A DNA stretch of 64,000 nucleotides from Ipomoea triloba (GCF_003576645.1 NC_044917.1:16409007-16473006); one strand, 5' to 3'. Shown: positions 12,849 through 25,489, counted from the stretch's first letter. Notes: a model not told the origin generated them from the sequence alone. Translations and numbers: made by a program.

Positions 12849-15800
12849 TTACTTCTTGTCTGCTTCCCTCTTCTTGTTAATGGCCTCTCGTGTTTTGATG
12901 GGGTCTTTCTCATCAACCAGGCTTATATAGTCCTCCGTGACGTTTAGGTGCCTGTAGTTGACGTAAGCTTCACCCACATAATCTCCTCCAAGCACTCCAT
13001 CTCTCCACCATTCGATACATTCTTGTGGAGTTAAGCCACTGTGAGAGGATAGGCTCATCTTGTTTAATAGGCTGATAATGATTGCCTTCAAGAGTTCAGT
13101 TGTGTCAGCCTTGATACCCAACCTGTAGTTGTTCATGTACCTATCGCTCTTCTTCTCTTGTTCAGTCTGTTGCTGTATTCTTTTCTTTATTCTCTCCTTA
13201 TCTTCTTTTAATCTTCTCTCCCTCTCCAGGGTTTGCTGGATTCTGAGCTTTTCCGCCTCCTCAGCTTCTTGAATTTTCTTGCTTGTAGTTCTGGGAACTT
13301 TGGAAGGAGGTGGTCCGAGAGCTAAAGGGTCACTGGCCGCTCTCTTTCGTGTTGAGCTTGATCCTACAGCATTTTCCCCAGCCTTTTCCCCTTTTTCCCC
13401 CTTGTTGGCATCATCGCGACGGCCTAGGAGGATGCTCAGTCCATCGGGAAGAACTTGGAGCTGGGCAGGGACCACGTTCGATAGGTCATCGATATGGCTT
13501 TGCATTATTTCCTGCCTTAGCTCGGATATGGCCATAAAAGCTTGAAGCTCTCTTCTCAGCTCTGCTGTTTCATTTCTAGACTGCCTGGCAGCATCTTCAG
13601 CCTAGGCAACTTGCTCCATTACCTCCTCATGACTAGGTTGAGAGGAATCAGTATCATCAGTAGGGATTTGAGAAGCTCTTCCAACGATGGCCATGTGATG
13701 GAGTTGGGCTATCTTCCGAGTTTGATCAGCCATGAATTGGCGCACCTCGCCAATGAATGCATCATGTTCCTGCTGACCATCAGGAGAGTTAGGAGGAGAT
13801 GGTAAGGGATCAGAGCTAATACCTCGAGAGGGTGTAGGTATGGGTGCATCCAAATTTCCACCCATGTCTAGAACATTCTGTGGATTCACCTCTCGAGCTG
13901 GGGACTGTTCTGCCCTTGGTGCCGGAGTCTCATCAGGGATACTAGGGTCATTACCTCTCGAACCTGTTACCTCAGAGACATCAGCTGGACGAAGGGGATC
14001 AACGAAGGGTGGTAGCTCCGCATTAGGTGCTTCCAGGTTTCCACTCTGACTTTAGATCACACCCTCTGTGTCACCTCTCAAACCAGCATCTAACACTGGA
14101 TCATCTGCTGGTGGAATTTGATCTGTCGAGGAAGGTAGCTCCGCTACAGGTGCTTCCATATTTCCACTCTGATTTTGGATCACTTCCTGGTGACCATTCG
14201 AACCAGCAGGAACTCCATCATTCTGCTCAGTTTGCTTGATGTCTTGCTTAGCAGTCTGCTCAGAGGAATCTGAAATGGTAATGGGTTCAGGAGCTACTGC
14301 ACTGGTGTTCATGGGATACTCGAGCAGTAGTATTACACCCTCTGGAACCATTTGGGCTTCATCATCGTCTGATGAGGGTGTTTCAACAGGAGGAAAAACA
14401 AGTACAACATCTGGTTGCTCTGAGGTCTCGAATTGATCTTTCGAAAATTCCTCCTGTGTCTGAGCAGCTGGGACTTGTGTTATTGGAACTGCTGCATATA
14501 CGGCTTCATCTGTCCGGGGTTCAGCAGCAGCACCTAAGGTCTCTCCAGGACCTCTCATATCCATAACACGATGGCCCAAAGATAACTCATTAGCCAGCCT
14601 TATGTCCTCTCGAAACTTGGCTTCTTCTTCTGAGGTCATTTCTGGCTCTTCAACTAGCACATCAACAGCCTTCCGTTTGCCTTTATCTGTTCTGCCATTG
14701 TTTAACTTGGTCACGCGGACCTCGTGGGCAAGGTCATATAATTCTTGCATTGGGACTTCAGAAATCCCTGACCATTCGAATGCGAAGGCTTCTTCTTTTG
14801 CCATTTCTGCTGCCTGTGCTACCATTTGTGCAAAAGGGTTGGATCTCCAATTGATCCACCTTAGAACCCTGGACATTGCATCCAAGGATGTATTGGTTTC
14901 AGCGTATGTGTCCAGGTCTGTGTCCAATTGCCTGGCCAACTCTTCATCGACATCAACCTGCTCAGCAGATTGATTTCTTTCAATATGTGCATCCTGCACA
15001 GCAGCATCATTGATCTCTCGAACCTGTTCACAGAGATCATCACCCAGACCAACGCCTGCTAAAACTTGAGCAATCGAAGCATGAACTTGTGTAGTCTCAG
15101 CAGCGGTCAATTCCACATTTTGAATAGACTACACTGGGTCCTTGACCACAGTGCCCTGTTCTTCTTCAACTTCAACTGCAGCTTCAGTCTTAACTGGTCC
15201 TAGACCAGTGTCTATCTCTCGAACCACCTGTCGTGGCTCAGCAGCAGTTAATTCTTCTTCAAATTCAACTTGCACTGGATCACGGATCCCAGTGCCTTCA
15301 ACCTGTCAAGGTTCATCAGCAACCTCCACTCTTACTTCTTCTTGCACTGGATCACTGATCCCAGTGCCTACAACCTCTCGATCCACCTCTCGAGAGTTAG
15401 CAACATTTCCAACACCATCACCAGCAACATCCACATTAATCTCATTCAAGTCTACAACTAATTCCCCAGAGATAGACTTGGTAGGGGGCACTCTCTCAAC
15501 CTCAGTAGCTGATGTAGCTTGAGGTTCCCCCTGGGCCTGTGCCCTGCCTTCGAAAGGTAATGGGATGGTTGAAATCACAACAGATTTGGCCCTCTTGGCC
15601 TTGTCCTTGTCAATAGGACTAGCCTTCCTTTTGCCACCTATCTTTTTGATAACCATATTGAGAGGTGTGGTATCAGAATCATCATCAGCGTTTGGTGCCT
15701 TGCCCTTTCCCTTACCCTTAGGTTTGGGAGGTGGAGGGGCAGCTTTGGCACCTTTCGACTTAGGGGCTTAGGACCTCGTCCTACCCATATAGGTATTTCG

Positions 15801-16499
15801 ATGGATCCCTTTCCCTTCCCTCAACTTTATACCTTTTAAGGATAAAAGGTGCTGAACAAGAAATCCAAAACCAACCTTTTTTTTTTATGGAGTTGGCCTT
15901 TACATCGATGGCACCATCGACTTGTGATCTCAAAAAAAGTTGAAGATGATGGTTGCCCAGTCTATTTGCACCTTCTTCCAGATTGCGTGCATCATCTTTA
16001 GCATCTCTGTGTGCACTTCATCTGTTCCAACAAATTTTCCCATCACAAATTTCATCAGTAACTCCAGGGCTAGGGCAAATTTTTTCTTCAAGTGGTATTT
16101 ACGAAGGCTTGTGGTCGAACTGGTTGGGGCAGAGTCCAATCGCACCTTATCCCAGAAGGATTGCTTATCGAATTGATACTCCAAGAGGTCTGAGATGGCA
16201 CCTTCGACTGCTGGAAAGTTGAATGCACTCTGAATATCCCCTATGATGATGGTCACCGGAGTCTGGTGAACAGTGCTTTTGATAGCGTTGCTCGTGGCCC
16301 TGGCATTTGCAAACCATTCAGTGAAATCAAGGGCGTGTACTTTCGTCTACTTCGGGTTCTCTGAATGGGCTATATACCCATCTTTGTCCAAAATGATTCC
16401 CGCCCTAACTTGAGGAATCATCTTTCGAATGTGAATAAAGGTCTGGTTGTAAGTTTCAGATATTTGGGATGAAGAGGATGATGATGATGAGGACGACAT
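12849..16499 (-). pseudogene. Extra (env-position) ORF of the Sirevirus-type element
   Basis: The ATG at 16499 is followed by a Ser-rich start, then a folded segment (FALALELLMKFVMGKFVGTD) that resembles the plant transposon protein domain PF20167; this match is from memory. The middle (14052-15656) is long, acidic and low in complexity, with basic nuclear-localisation-like patches such as KIGGKRKASPIDKDKAKRAK. The C-terminal part (12849-13535) has a charged coiled coil (ERERRLKEDKERIKKRIQQQ). Stops occur at 16347-16349, near 15930, near 15306 and at 14052. In Sireviruses an ORF in this place is called env-like, but I see no signal peptide or transmembrane segment. Its function is unknown. 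Confidence 0.6.
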
Positions 16500-17579
16500 T
16501 TCTGAAAGCTTGAGGTTTTGAAGGGAATTTGAAAGTTTTGGTGTATTTGGGATTTTGGTTATCTGGTATTTGGGTTTAGCTTGTTTTCAGGTGAGGAAGA
16601 AGGATTGGGAGGGATTTAGGCTTTTATAGGTTATGTATTTGGGCTGGGTATATGGGTAGATTGTTTTTTGTTAGACCCGGGCATAATTAAAATAAGAAAA
16701 TTACCATAGAGCCCTTGATAACGGTTTAAGGGTGGGGATAATATGGGTAAATTGGCTAACCGGTTGGGAACATAACAGGCGTGGTCTCAGGTTCCCATAA
16801 CTGCACTTTATGAGCATGCACCCATTATCCCTGACAGTGCCACTAAAATAGGATACCACGTTCCCTTAGTGGTGAAACCACGTGGCAGGCATTAATTGCA
16901 CTCCATAACCGTCCATCGATAACTGAAGGTTTTACCTTTCGAAGATAACATATGACTTTGAAGTATACTTTAAGTCATAATTTAAGGATCTTCCTCCTGA
17001 GTGATTGATCCCTAAATTTCATAAGTCTTCCCCCTGAGTTGTATATGCATTTCGAATTGTTGATACCCAGTTTTGCGACAGTCCTCAACGTAAACTTTTA
17101 TCTCTCGAACTACCCTTCTTCGAGACATAACCATTAAAATGCATAAACTGTGTTTGATACCTTTCGAACTATCTTTCGAATATAAGATTGCGATTATGAA
17201 CAAGATTTAGCTTATAGATTTCTAGAAAGATATCACTTAGAACATATCCATTAGTTCATTTAGTGACTTCCGGTTACATTACATAAGAATCTAAATACTT
17301 CTTAGTTCCTAGACAATTTTAGCAGCTTCCTCCGTATAAGGTTTGAATGGTATGCTGCTCACTTAGGAACTAATTACTAAAACATGAAGTAGCCATCTAA
17401 GGTCTATTTTTCGTTACAAAACTCGAGGTGGCTACCCTTCATGTTCTTTTCCACTGCCTAGGCTGCTGCCCTCACAAGCTCCCTTTTCCAGATTGTGCAG
17501 CCGTGGGAGTCCCACTTATTCGGGATCCTTCTCCTGATTCCAATATCCCATCTTCGAAAATCCCAACGCATTTGGCGAC
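16500..17579. other. Spacer between RNase H/small ORF and the extra ORF
   Basis: No convincing coding signal. Contains polypyrimidine/T-rich stretches and repeated TTTCGA words that also occur in the LTR. Confidence 0.6.
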
Positions 17580-17864
17580 TCATTTGCCTTGAATAGGAAT
17601 AGGATGCTTGCTTAAACTTTCAGGAGGTTTTGCGATCTTGCTTTGGTTTTCAAGAAGCTCCACAATCTTTTCATCCTTCAACAATTCTGGATAGTTTTCT
17701 CCTTGGAAATCCATGGACTTTACTGCTGACTTCTTTCCTCTATACCAAAATGGTATATCATCTTTCCTTTTCTTTTTCTCCATGTTCAACTTAATGGAGA
17801 GAAGTGATCCTATGCTGAGAAAGAAGCCCCCTTTCCAAAATGGTATACCACATTGAATGACCAT
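17580..17864 (-). CDS. Small lysine-rich ORF between pol and the extra ORF
   Basis: 94 codons from ATG at 17864. The product has a hydrophobic start (IPFWKGGFFLSIGSLLSI) and then a basic stretch (KLNMEKKKRKDDIPFWYRGK). IPFWKG and IPFWYRG form a short internal echo. The frame continues beyond the stop with plausible protein-like sequence, so it may be a fragment of a longer reading frame. I do not recognise it, and it could be a chance ORF. Confidence 0.3.
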   Translation of the reverse strand: MVIQCGIPFWKGGFFLSIGSLLSIKLNMEKKKRKDDIPFWYRGKKSAVKSMDFQGENYPELLKDEKIVELLENQSKIAKPPESLSKHPIPIQGK

Positions 17865-17966
17865 TCAATGCATGCATAACTCCAAAATGCCATAAAGTTG
17901 ATGTGACCACCCGTCACAAGCGAAACAGTTCATGGCACTAAAAGCTAGAGGATAAGCTTTGACTAT

Positions 17967-18448
17967 TCAACCCATTTCTATCATTCCCAATTCTAACCTT
18001 AGTTGAGAAAACCTATTTTCACATAAGGCTTTGGTGAAGATATCTGCCAACTGATTTTCCGTTGCAACATATTCCAATATTATATCCTTTTTCTCAACAT
18101 GGTCCCGGATGAAATGATACTTAATATCGATATGCTTGGTCCTAGAGTGTAACACCGGATTCTGAGTAATGGCAATAGCACTTGTATTGTCACACATAAT
18201 CCTAAACTCCTTACACTCTACACCATAATCCACAACTGTTGTTTCATCCATAAAATCTGAGCACAACAACTTCCAACTGCTACATATTCTGCCTCCGTTG
18301 TGCTTGTAGCTATCGAATGTTGTTTCTTGCTAAACCATGAGACAAGTCTCCCTCCAAGAAACTGACATGTCCCAGATGTGCTCTTCCTATCAATCTTGCA
18401 ACCGGCAAAGTCCGCATCTGAATATCCAGTAAGTTCAAAAGATCCACC
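17967..18448 (-). pseudogene. Sirevirus-type RNase H
   Basis: Contains STTEAEYVAVGSC in a neighbouring frame, then CDNTSAIAITQNPVLHSRTK and HIDIKYHFIRDHVEKKDIIL, the conserved C-terminal part of copia RNase H, ending LADIFTKAL. A frame break near 18270 and the stop at 18449 separate it from the RT ORF. It follows RT directly, as expected for copia. Confidence 0.85.
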
Positions 18449-20602
18449 TTACGAATACCAAAGTCCAACACTTTGCGTACCCTTGAGATATCTTAGGATC
18501 TTTTTAGATGCATTAAGATGACTTTCCTTTGGACTTGCCTGAAATCTAGCACATACACCTACTGCAAAGGATATATCTGGTCTACTTGCAGTTATGTAAA
18601 GAAGGGATCCGATAATACCTCGATATGTGGTTTGATCGACCTCTCGACCTTCACTATCAACATCGATACGGAGAGAGGTTCCCATTGGTACTTTGACTAA
18701 TGATTTCCCTTCGATATTGTATTTCCTTAGCAGATCCTTGGTGTATTTCTCTTGGTTGATGAATATTCCTTCCTTAAGCTGTCGAACTTGTAGATCTAGG
18801 AAGTAATTGAGCTCACCCATCATGCTCATTTCGAACTTCCCTTTCATCAAACTAGAGAACTTCTTGCACAACTCTGGATTGGTGCTCCCAAAAATGATAT
18901 CATCCACATAGATTTGCACAAATAAGATGTGATCCCCATCCTTAATTCTAAACAATGTTTTGTCCACTAGGCCTTTGGTGAACCCATATTGAAGTAGAAA
19001 AGAGGATAAGGTATCATACCAAGCTCTTGGGGCTTGCTTCAAGCGGTAGAGTGTCTTCTTTAACTTGTAAACTTTGTTAGCTCCCACGTCCATCATGAAA
19101 CCCAGAGGTTGTTCAACGTACACCTCTTCTTCAAGAAGTCCGTTCAGGAAAGCGCTCTTGACATCCATTTGATACACTTTGAAATCCTTGAAGGCAGCAT
19201 ATGCGAGAAATATTCGAATGGCTTCGAGACGTGCCACTGGAGCGAAGGTTTCATCAAAATCTATACCTTCCTCTTGGCAGTATCCTTTAGCAACAAGTCT
19301 GGCCTTGTTCCTAACAATGATTCCATCCTCATTAATCTTGTTTCTGAAAACCCACTTTGTGCCAATCACGTTCTGATGATGAGGTCTCGAAACCAATTCC
19401 CATACGTCGTTCTTTTCGAACTGGTGTAGTTTCTCTTGCATGGCTTGCACCCAGTCTGGATCACTTAGAGCCTCATCAATCACCTTTGGCTCTATTTGGG
19501 ATAGAAAGCAAGCTAGCATGCTTTCTCTATATGTTGATCTGGTCCGAACTTTGTCCAGTACATCTCCAATTACTTGGTCAGCGGGATGACCTTTCAGCCA
19601 TCTTAAGTCAGGTAGAAGTTCCTCAGTTGACCTTTCGATTTCATGTTGAGGAGATGAGAGAGGTTCATCTATGATCTGGATCTGATCAACTATTTGAGGA
19701 CGTTCCTTCTTTCCTTCTTCTTCATCGTCTGATTCTGAATGAAGCTCTGCGATGTCTTGAACTACTGTCTGTTTCACTTCGATATGTAAGTCTGATCTCT
19801 CTAACATTTCTGACTTACAATCTTCAATCTTCTCAACTTCATCCACTGGATTTGGTGGTTGATCTGCTGGTGCTCCATCATCAAATGTGACGTGTATGGA
19901 TTCTTCAACCACCAACCTCCGCTTGTTGAAAACTCTAAAGGCCTTACTTGTCGATGAGTAACCCAGAAAAACTCCATCGTCTAACTTCTCATCAAACGCT
20001 CTTAAATGAGTCTTCTCGTTGTTGTGGACATAGCATTTGCATCCAAATGAGTGAAAATAACTCACATTTGGTTTCTTCCTGTTCCACAACTCATAAGGGG
20101 TCTTGCCTGTTCCTTTCACGATCAAGGACCGATTTTGGGTATAGCATGTTGTGTTGACTGCTTCTGCCCAAAACCCTTGAGGTAGGTTAGCTTGAGAAAT
20201 CATGGTCCTTGCAGCTTCCTTGAGAGTTCTGTTTCTCCTTTCCGCAACTCCATTCTGTTGAGGTGTCCGAGCAGCTGACAATTGATGATGAATTCCGTTC
20301 TCAATGCAATAGCTCTCGATCACTTGATTCACGAACTCTCCTCCTTGATCTGACCGGATCTTAAGTATCGAGACATCCTTCTCCACTGAAACTTGCCTTA
20401 GAAGATTAGGTAAGGCAGCATTAGTCTCGCTCTTCTTGGTTAAGAACACGGTCCAGGTGAATCTTGTGTAGTCATCTACTACCACAAGAGTATACTTCCT
20501 TCCTCTCATGCTGGGTGGATCTACTTGGCCAAATAAGTCCATATGAAGGAGACTTAATGGTCTAGTAGATGACGTTTCGGCTTTGGTCTTGAAAGAGGCC
20601 AA
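18449..20602 (-). pseudogene. Sirevirus-type integrase and reverse transcriptase
   Basis: A 717-codon open stretch. Integrase: LLHMDLFG, then [12 protein letters not shown] and [20 protein letters not shown], giving the D, D and E of the catalytic core. A long acidic linker follows, then [42 protein letters not shown] and the catalytic box [13 protein letters not shown]. The ORF ends at a stop inside the RT/RNase H junction (LWYS). The upstream end is separated from protease and the zinc region by a 70 bp tandem duplication (20528-20667) that shifts the frame. Catalytic residues are intact. Confidence 0.92.
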
Positions 20603-20667
20603 ATAAGTCCATATGAAGGAGACTTAATGGTCTAGTAGATGACGTTTCGGCTTTGGTCTTGAAAGAG
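20528..20667. repeat. 70 bp exact tandem duplication in integrase
   Basis: 20528-20597 is repeated at 20598-20667. Seventy is not a multiple of three, so it breaks the pol frame between the pre-integrase zinc region and the integrase core. The exactness of the copy, in an otherwise old element, is odd. Confidence 0.92.
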
Positions 20668-21215
20668 GATTTCATCTGCTTGCAGCGTTGACATGCCTCA
20701 TAGATTTTGTCCTTTCGAAACGTGACTCTGGGTAGTCCTTCCACTAGGTTTCTCTTAGTAAGCTTGTTGATAGTTTTGAAATTCAGGTGACTCAGCTTAC
20801 TATGCCAATCCCAGCATAAGTGTTCCTTGCTTCTTGCTAGCATACATAGGGATGGTTTGGCAGAGTTCCAATCCACTATGTACATATTTCCTTTCCTTGC
20901 TGCTTCTAAGACGACTTCGAGAGATTTCTCTTGTATGATCCGGCACTTGCTTTTGGTGAAGACAACCTTATAGCCCTTGTCACAGAATTGGCTTGTGCTC
21001 AGGAGGTTGAACTTGAGCCCTTCATCATAGGATACCTCCTTGATCACCAATTCGTTCTTGTGAATCTCACCAACAGCCTTCGTGCGTCCTTTCTTCTCGT
21101 TGTCGCCAAAAGTTACCAAGGGACCTTCGATAGGTTGGATGTTCTCTAGCAGTGTTAGGTTTCCAGTCATATGTCTCGAACATCCACTGTCAATGAACTA
21201 TACATCCCTGGTGTC
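20562..21215 (-). pseudogene. Sirevirus-type protease and pre-integrase zinc region
   Basis: The protease active site FIDSGCSRHMTGN lies at about 21158-21197 on the minus strand, with an in-frame stop (21198-21200) immediately upstream. It continues through FGDNEKKGRTKAVGEI and FNLLSTSQFCDKGYKVVFT. The GAG-pre-integrase region follows: WHSKLSHLNFKTINKL and CQRCKQMKSSF, giving the H-C-C zinc ligands. Confidence 0.85.
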
Positions 21216-23323
21216 CTGCATTAAAATCAAGCCAGTTTAGGTACCCAAATTTTGGATCCTGGAGGGTTAGTTAGTTTAGGCATCCATTTATACCTTGGAC
21301 CCATCACTCCGGGCCTAGGTGCAATGTAACCATTTTACGTTTGATAATTATAAGGAATACTAGCAAAGGCTCTAGTCTTCTTAGGTGCATAGATCAATTT
21401 AGGGTGAGCCTTGATCTCTTGTTTACGCACCATGCCCTTCATGGCCTGTTTGGTCATATGATAACGTTGGAAGTGGGGTTTCTTCCAAGGTTTGTAACAC
21501 ATTGACCAATCCTCATCGGATGGGTAGTGTTTGCCTCCCCTCATCCGTGAGTTCCTAATACTATGGATATTAGACCCTCTATATTTGCCTTGAGCATTAT
21601 ATGGAGTGTAGCTCTTCTGGTACTTAGAATGGCTTTGCGAAAGGTGATTAGGTGACCTCTCGATATGTTTTACCCAGCCATTCGTTGTAGCTTTTCTATA
21701 CTTTCCATTGCTGGCGTATAGAGACGGTTTATGAATAGATACTCTGGTCTTTTCAGGTGGTCCTTTATGACCCTTATTAGGTTTGGGTCGAGATCCTTCA
21801 TTGTTTGAAGTTACCAAACCATTGGTCTGTTTATCTTTCGAGAGACAATCTTAACTGAACCCGAGACCGGTTCTGTCACTGGTAGGTCTATGATCACTCA
21901 TCATTTTCTCCACTATTTTGGAGGAATTAGTGTATGATGCAATGACTTCTCTAAGCTTGTATTCTCTGGTCTCTCGAGCTTTGCACTATTCTTTAAGTTG
22001 GATTATTTCAGCTTCTAATCTGCTTACTTTGAGAGTTAGCTCTGAATTCTCTTTTGAGACATTCTTAAGCATGTCTCGTTCAGCGATTAGCTTGCTGTTT
22101 TCCTCCATCACTTTAGCATGAGTGCTATTAGCGATGCTGAGGTCCCTTTTGAGCATTTCCAAGGTCTCGAAGGGATCCTCATCGCTATCAAAAGAAGAAT
22201 AACGAGAGGTAGAAGTAGAGCAGCGAGAGGTAGAAGCGGAAGTTACCTCATTGTCATGTGCCATTAGGCAAAGATCTTCCTCTTCCTCGGTGTATAAGTA
22301 GATGAGACCCCTCTCATCTTTTGAGTTGCTACTATCTCCACTTGAGCTAGACGTCTCGGAGTCTTCAGCTAACCTCTCGATCTCTTCTGCTACAAACGCC
22401 TTCCTGCGCGGGTGTCTTTGGTGTTCCTTTGAAACCACTCTTGGTTGGCTTCTCATTGGATTCCTCCGTCCTTCTGGAATCCTTGCCTTCCTGACCTTGG
22501 TGTTTGCTTATGGGAGGGTAAGGACACTCGGCCTTGAAATGTCCCAGTCTCCTACAATTGTAGCAGAGACCTTGGTTTTCCTCCTCAGTCCTTCTTGACG
22601 GATATCTTTCATTTTTCCTTCTTGAGGAGGAAGGTGAACTTGTGTTGCTCTCCGGATTTTTCTTCATGAATTTCCTGAATTTTCTCATAAAGAGAGCAAA
22701 CTGTTCGTCAGACATAAGGTTTTTAGGGTTAGAGTCTGACCTTGAGGATGTGGATGGTTGATCGGCTACAAGAGCCATGTTTCGTCGCTCTATCATATCC
22801 TCATCTCTCGGGAACATTTCGAACTCGAAGGCCTTGAGATCCCGGAAGAGTTTGTCTGTTGTGGTTTCCTTCAGATCTCTATGATCTCTCATCGAGATCA
22901 CCTTCACTTCCCACTCCTTGGTTAGGCCACGTAGCACCTTCAGGTTTAGCTCCTTCTGGGGATCTCCTTTTCAAGGTCACTAATCTCGGTTGTGAGCTTC
23001 ATGAACCAAGATTCCATGTTGTCGATGCTCTCCCCTGGCCTCATCTTGAAGTCCTCGAACTTCTTCATGGCTACGGTGAGCTTGTTCTCCTTTTCCTGTT
23101 CGTCACCTTCACCAATTAACATCAAAGTATCACATACCTCTTTAGCTGTTTTGCATTTTCTGACTCTAGGGAAGATGGTCTCGTCTATAGCCCTGAAGAG
23201 AATATCCTTGGCAATGTTGTCAAGGTTGTTCATCTTCCTATCGTCACTGGTCCATTCTTCCTTAGGTTTGGGGATGTACTTTGGTGTGTCTTTGGTTTGC
23301 TTAGCAGCGGTATTGACCATTAG

Positions 23324-23932
23324 TAGGGCTCTCAAAGTGGGTCGAAGTCCGCGAGCTGGCCCGCACCTGCCCCACGGTGGGGCGGGTTAGGGCTCCAAAA
23401 AAGATGGCCCGCGAAGGAGCGGGCCTAATGGGCTTAGCCCGCTAAGGCCCGCGACCCGCACGGGCTAACCAGCGCGGATTGCGGGCCGACCCGCGACCCG
23501 CCAATTTTTTTTTTTTTTATAAATATATATTCATGTGTACACATGAATTTGTACACATGAATATATATTCATGTGTACAGTACGCGGTACACATGAATAT
23601 ATATTCATGTGTACAGTACGCGGTACACATGAATATATATTCATGTGTACTGTACGTGTACACATGAATATATATTCATGTGTACTGTACACACTATAAT
23701 TTATAAAATAAAAAATAAAAAATAAAAAAAGAAAAACTAAGCCCGCGGGGCCCGCCAACCCGCGTGGGGCGGGCTAGGGTTGTATGACTCCTAGCCCGCG
23801 GGGCCTAACGGGCTAGGGTTGTATGACTCCTAGCCCGCGGGCCTAACGGGCCAGCCCGCAAAAGCCCGCAAAAAATTAGGCCCACGATGGGGCGGGCCTA
23901 ATGGGGCAGGTCGGCCCGCTTTGACAGTACTA
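23324..23932. mobile_element. Non-autonomous hAT element, 609 bp
   Basis: Termini TAGGGCTCTCAAAG and CTTTGACAGTACTA form an imperfect inverted repeat. The 8 bp duplication ACCATTAG is perfect (23316-23323 and 23933-23940). Subterminal regions are dense in GCCCGC/GCGGGC words. It splits the Sirevirus-type gag. The termini resemble those of the hAT at 4076-5175. No transposase. Confidence 0.92.
23524..23695. repeat. Palindromic repeats inside the hAT element
   Basis: The 20-base core CATGAATATATATTCATG flanked by TACA/TGTA is self-complementary and occurs several times with short GTACGCG/GTACTG spacers. Each copy can fold into a hairpin. Confidence 0.88.
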
Positions 23933-24170
23933 ACCATTAGAATCTTGACCGGTCCTGTTGTTATGACATCGGTCATCTCATCGTGGAGGGCAGATAGGTA
24001 CGCAAGCATGCGTGTTTTGCAGTCATCAAACCTGCTAAGATAAAAAAGGAGATGCCTAGACAACATGTTATCCATTTTAGAAATTATCTCGTGCTTGACA
24101 ACGTTTTCAAGATTTTCAAAGAAAGATCTCCAGGCAATATAAACAAAGGTTTATATCGATCAAAGAACTT

Positions 24171-24182
24171 GCTCTGATACCA
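24171..24182 (-). other. Primer-binding site of the Sirevirus-type element
   Basis: The minus strand reads TGGTATCAGAGC, the complement of the 3' end of initiator Met-tRNA, two bases inside the 5' LTR boundary at 24185. Confidence 0.95.
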
Positions 24183-24184
24183 AT

Positions 24185-24563
24185 TGTTAGTCCCGAGGGG
24201 ATGGGGTATAAGTCTAGAGGGGGGGGGGTGAATAGACTTATATAAGATTTTTGCAAATCTTTTTCTACCTTTCGTGGGTAGTGTACTTAGGATGTTTAAG
24301 TTCCATTTCTCACAAGTTGAAGAAAGAGTTTTTTGCGCAGCGGAATGTTATCCCCATTTAGTTAGCAAGAGTTTTAGTTTATTCGAAAGATAGATATGTG
24401 AATGCAGTGCAGTTCGACATGTTAGAAGGATAAGCAAGAAAGTAAAGCAGTAAAGTAAAGTGCGAGAGAGATTTTTAAGTGGTTCGGCTAACCTGCCTAC
24501 GTCCACTCTTCTTCTAGAAACTCCCTAGAAGGATTGCACTAAAACTCCCCTTTTTAGTACAAT
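24185..24563 (-). repeat. 5' LTR of the Sirevirus-type element, left part
   Basis: Collinear with 10778-11307 apart from the poly-G expansion. It ends at the AAT target duplication (24561-24563) of the CACTA insertion and resumes at 41050. Confidence 0.93.
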
Positions 24564-24574
24564 CACTACTACAA

Positions 24575-25300
24575 AAATGGTCTACTACGACGGTTATTTT
24601 TATACATACACGGCGGTTTTTGAAGCGCCGTGTAGGTGGCCGCCTTGGTAAATAATTACTTTCTACGGCGGTTTTAAAACCCGTCGTGTATGATGCCTAT
24701 ATACGGCGGTTAAAAAACCGCCGTATAATCATAAACATACACGCCGTATATAACAAATTAACGCATTATATATATAATTTATAAGGCGGTTCTGAATAAT
24801 AACCGCCCTCTAAAGTGCACTTTATATGGCGGTTTCGAATAATAACCGTCGTCGTTAATAAATTTACACATTACATATATACTTTATAAGGTGGTTCTGA
24901 ATAATAACCGCCGTCTACAATGTACTTTATAAGGCGGTTCCGAATAATAATCGTCGTATAAAATAAATACATATATACTTTATAAGGCGGCTTTGAATAA
25001 TGACCGCCATCTATAATTTACTTTATAAGGCGGTTCCAAATAATAACCGTCGTATAAAACAAATTTACGCATTCCATATATATTTTATAAGGCGGTTTTG
25101 AATAATGACAGCCATCTAAAGTGTACTTTATACGGCGGTTTTGAGTAATAACCGCCGTCGTAAGTATTTATTAAAAATAAAAATATATGTATATACGACG
25201 GTTCCAAGATAGAACCGTCGTATATACATGTATATTTACTTTTTAAAAATACTTTATACGACGGTTCCACGAGCAAACCGTCGTATAAATGTATTTTTAA
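24575..25300. repeat. CACTA left subterminal repeat region
   Basis: About a dozen copies of a motif GGCGGTT...AATAACCGCC arranged as short imperfect palindromes 40-100 bases apart. These are the expected binding sites for the transposon DNA-binding protein. Confidence 0.85.
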
Positions 25301-25371
25301 ATTTTTATTTTTTATAATTTCACAATTTTTAAATCTACAATATAAAATACAATAATATGCTATATATTAAA

Positions 25372-25405
25372 CTAGTAGTTGCACCCGTGCGATGCACGGA
25401 CATTT
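25372..25405 (-). other. Helitron 3' terminus with hairpin
   Basis: Minus strand: GTCCGTGCATCGCACGGGTG followed by CAACTACTAG. The 6 bp stem CCGTGC/GCACGG with loop ATC, 10-12 bases before CTAG, is the replication-termination signal of Helitrons. Confidence 0.92.
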
Positions 25406-25489
25406 AATATATGCTAAAGATTAAAAGTAGTTTAAAAAAAGAGTATAATAGTATAAATAATGAATGAAAAACGATTACAATTTCAATTG

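Larger units (their letters stand above)
21335..24075 (-). pseudogene. Sirevirus-type gag (split by a hAT element)
   Basis: The ATG near 24075 opens MDNMLSRHLLFYLSRFDDCK. The hAT at 23324-23932 interrupts the frame at the valine before NTAAKQTKDTPKYI. Gag continues through 22946-23335 (KECDTLMLIGEGDE-type copia gag), 22365-22937 with the zinc knuckle CYNCRRLGHFKAEC, then after a shift 21986-22456, a coiled coil (ENSKLIAERDMLKNVSKENS), and 21335-21817, rich in basic residues. Segments are separated by frame changes at about 22940 and 22410 and by stops near 21985 and 21835. The knuckle-plus-coiled-coil order is typical of the Sirevirus lineage. Confidence 0.85.
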
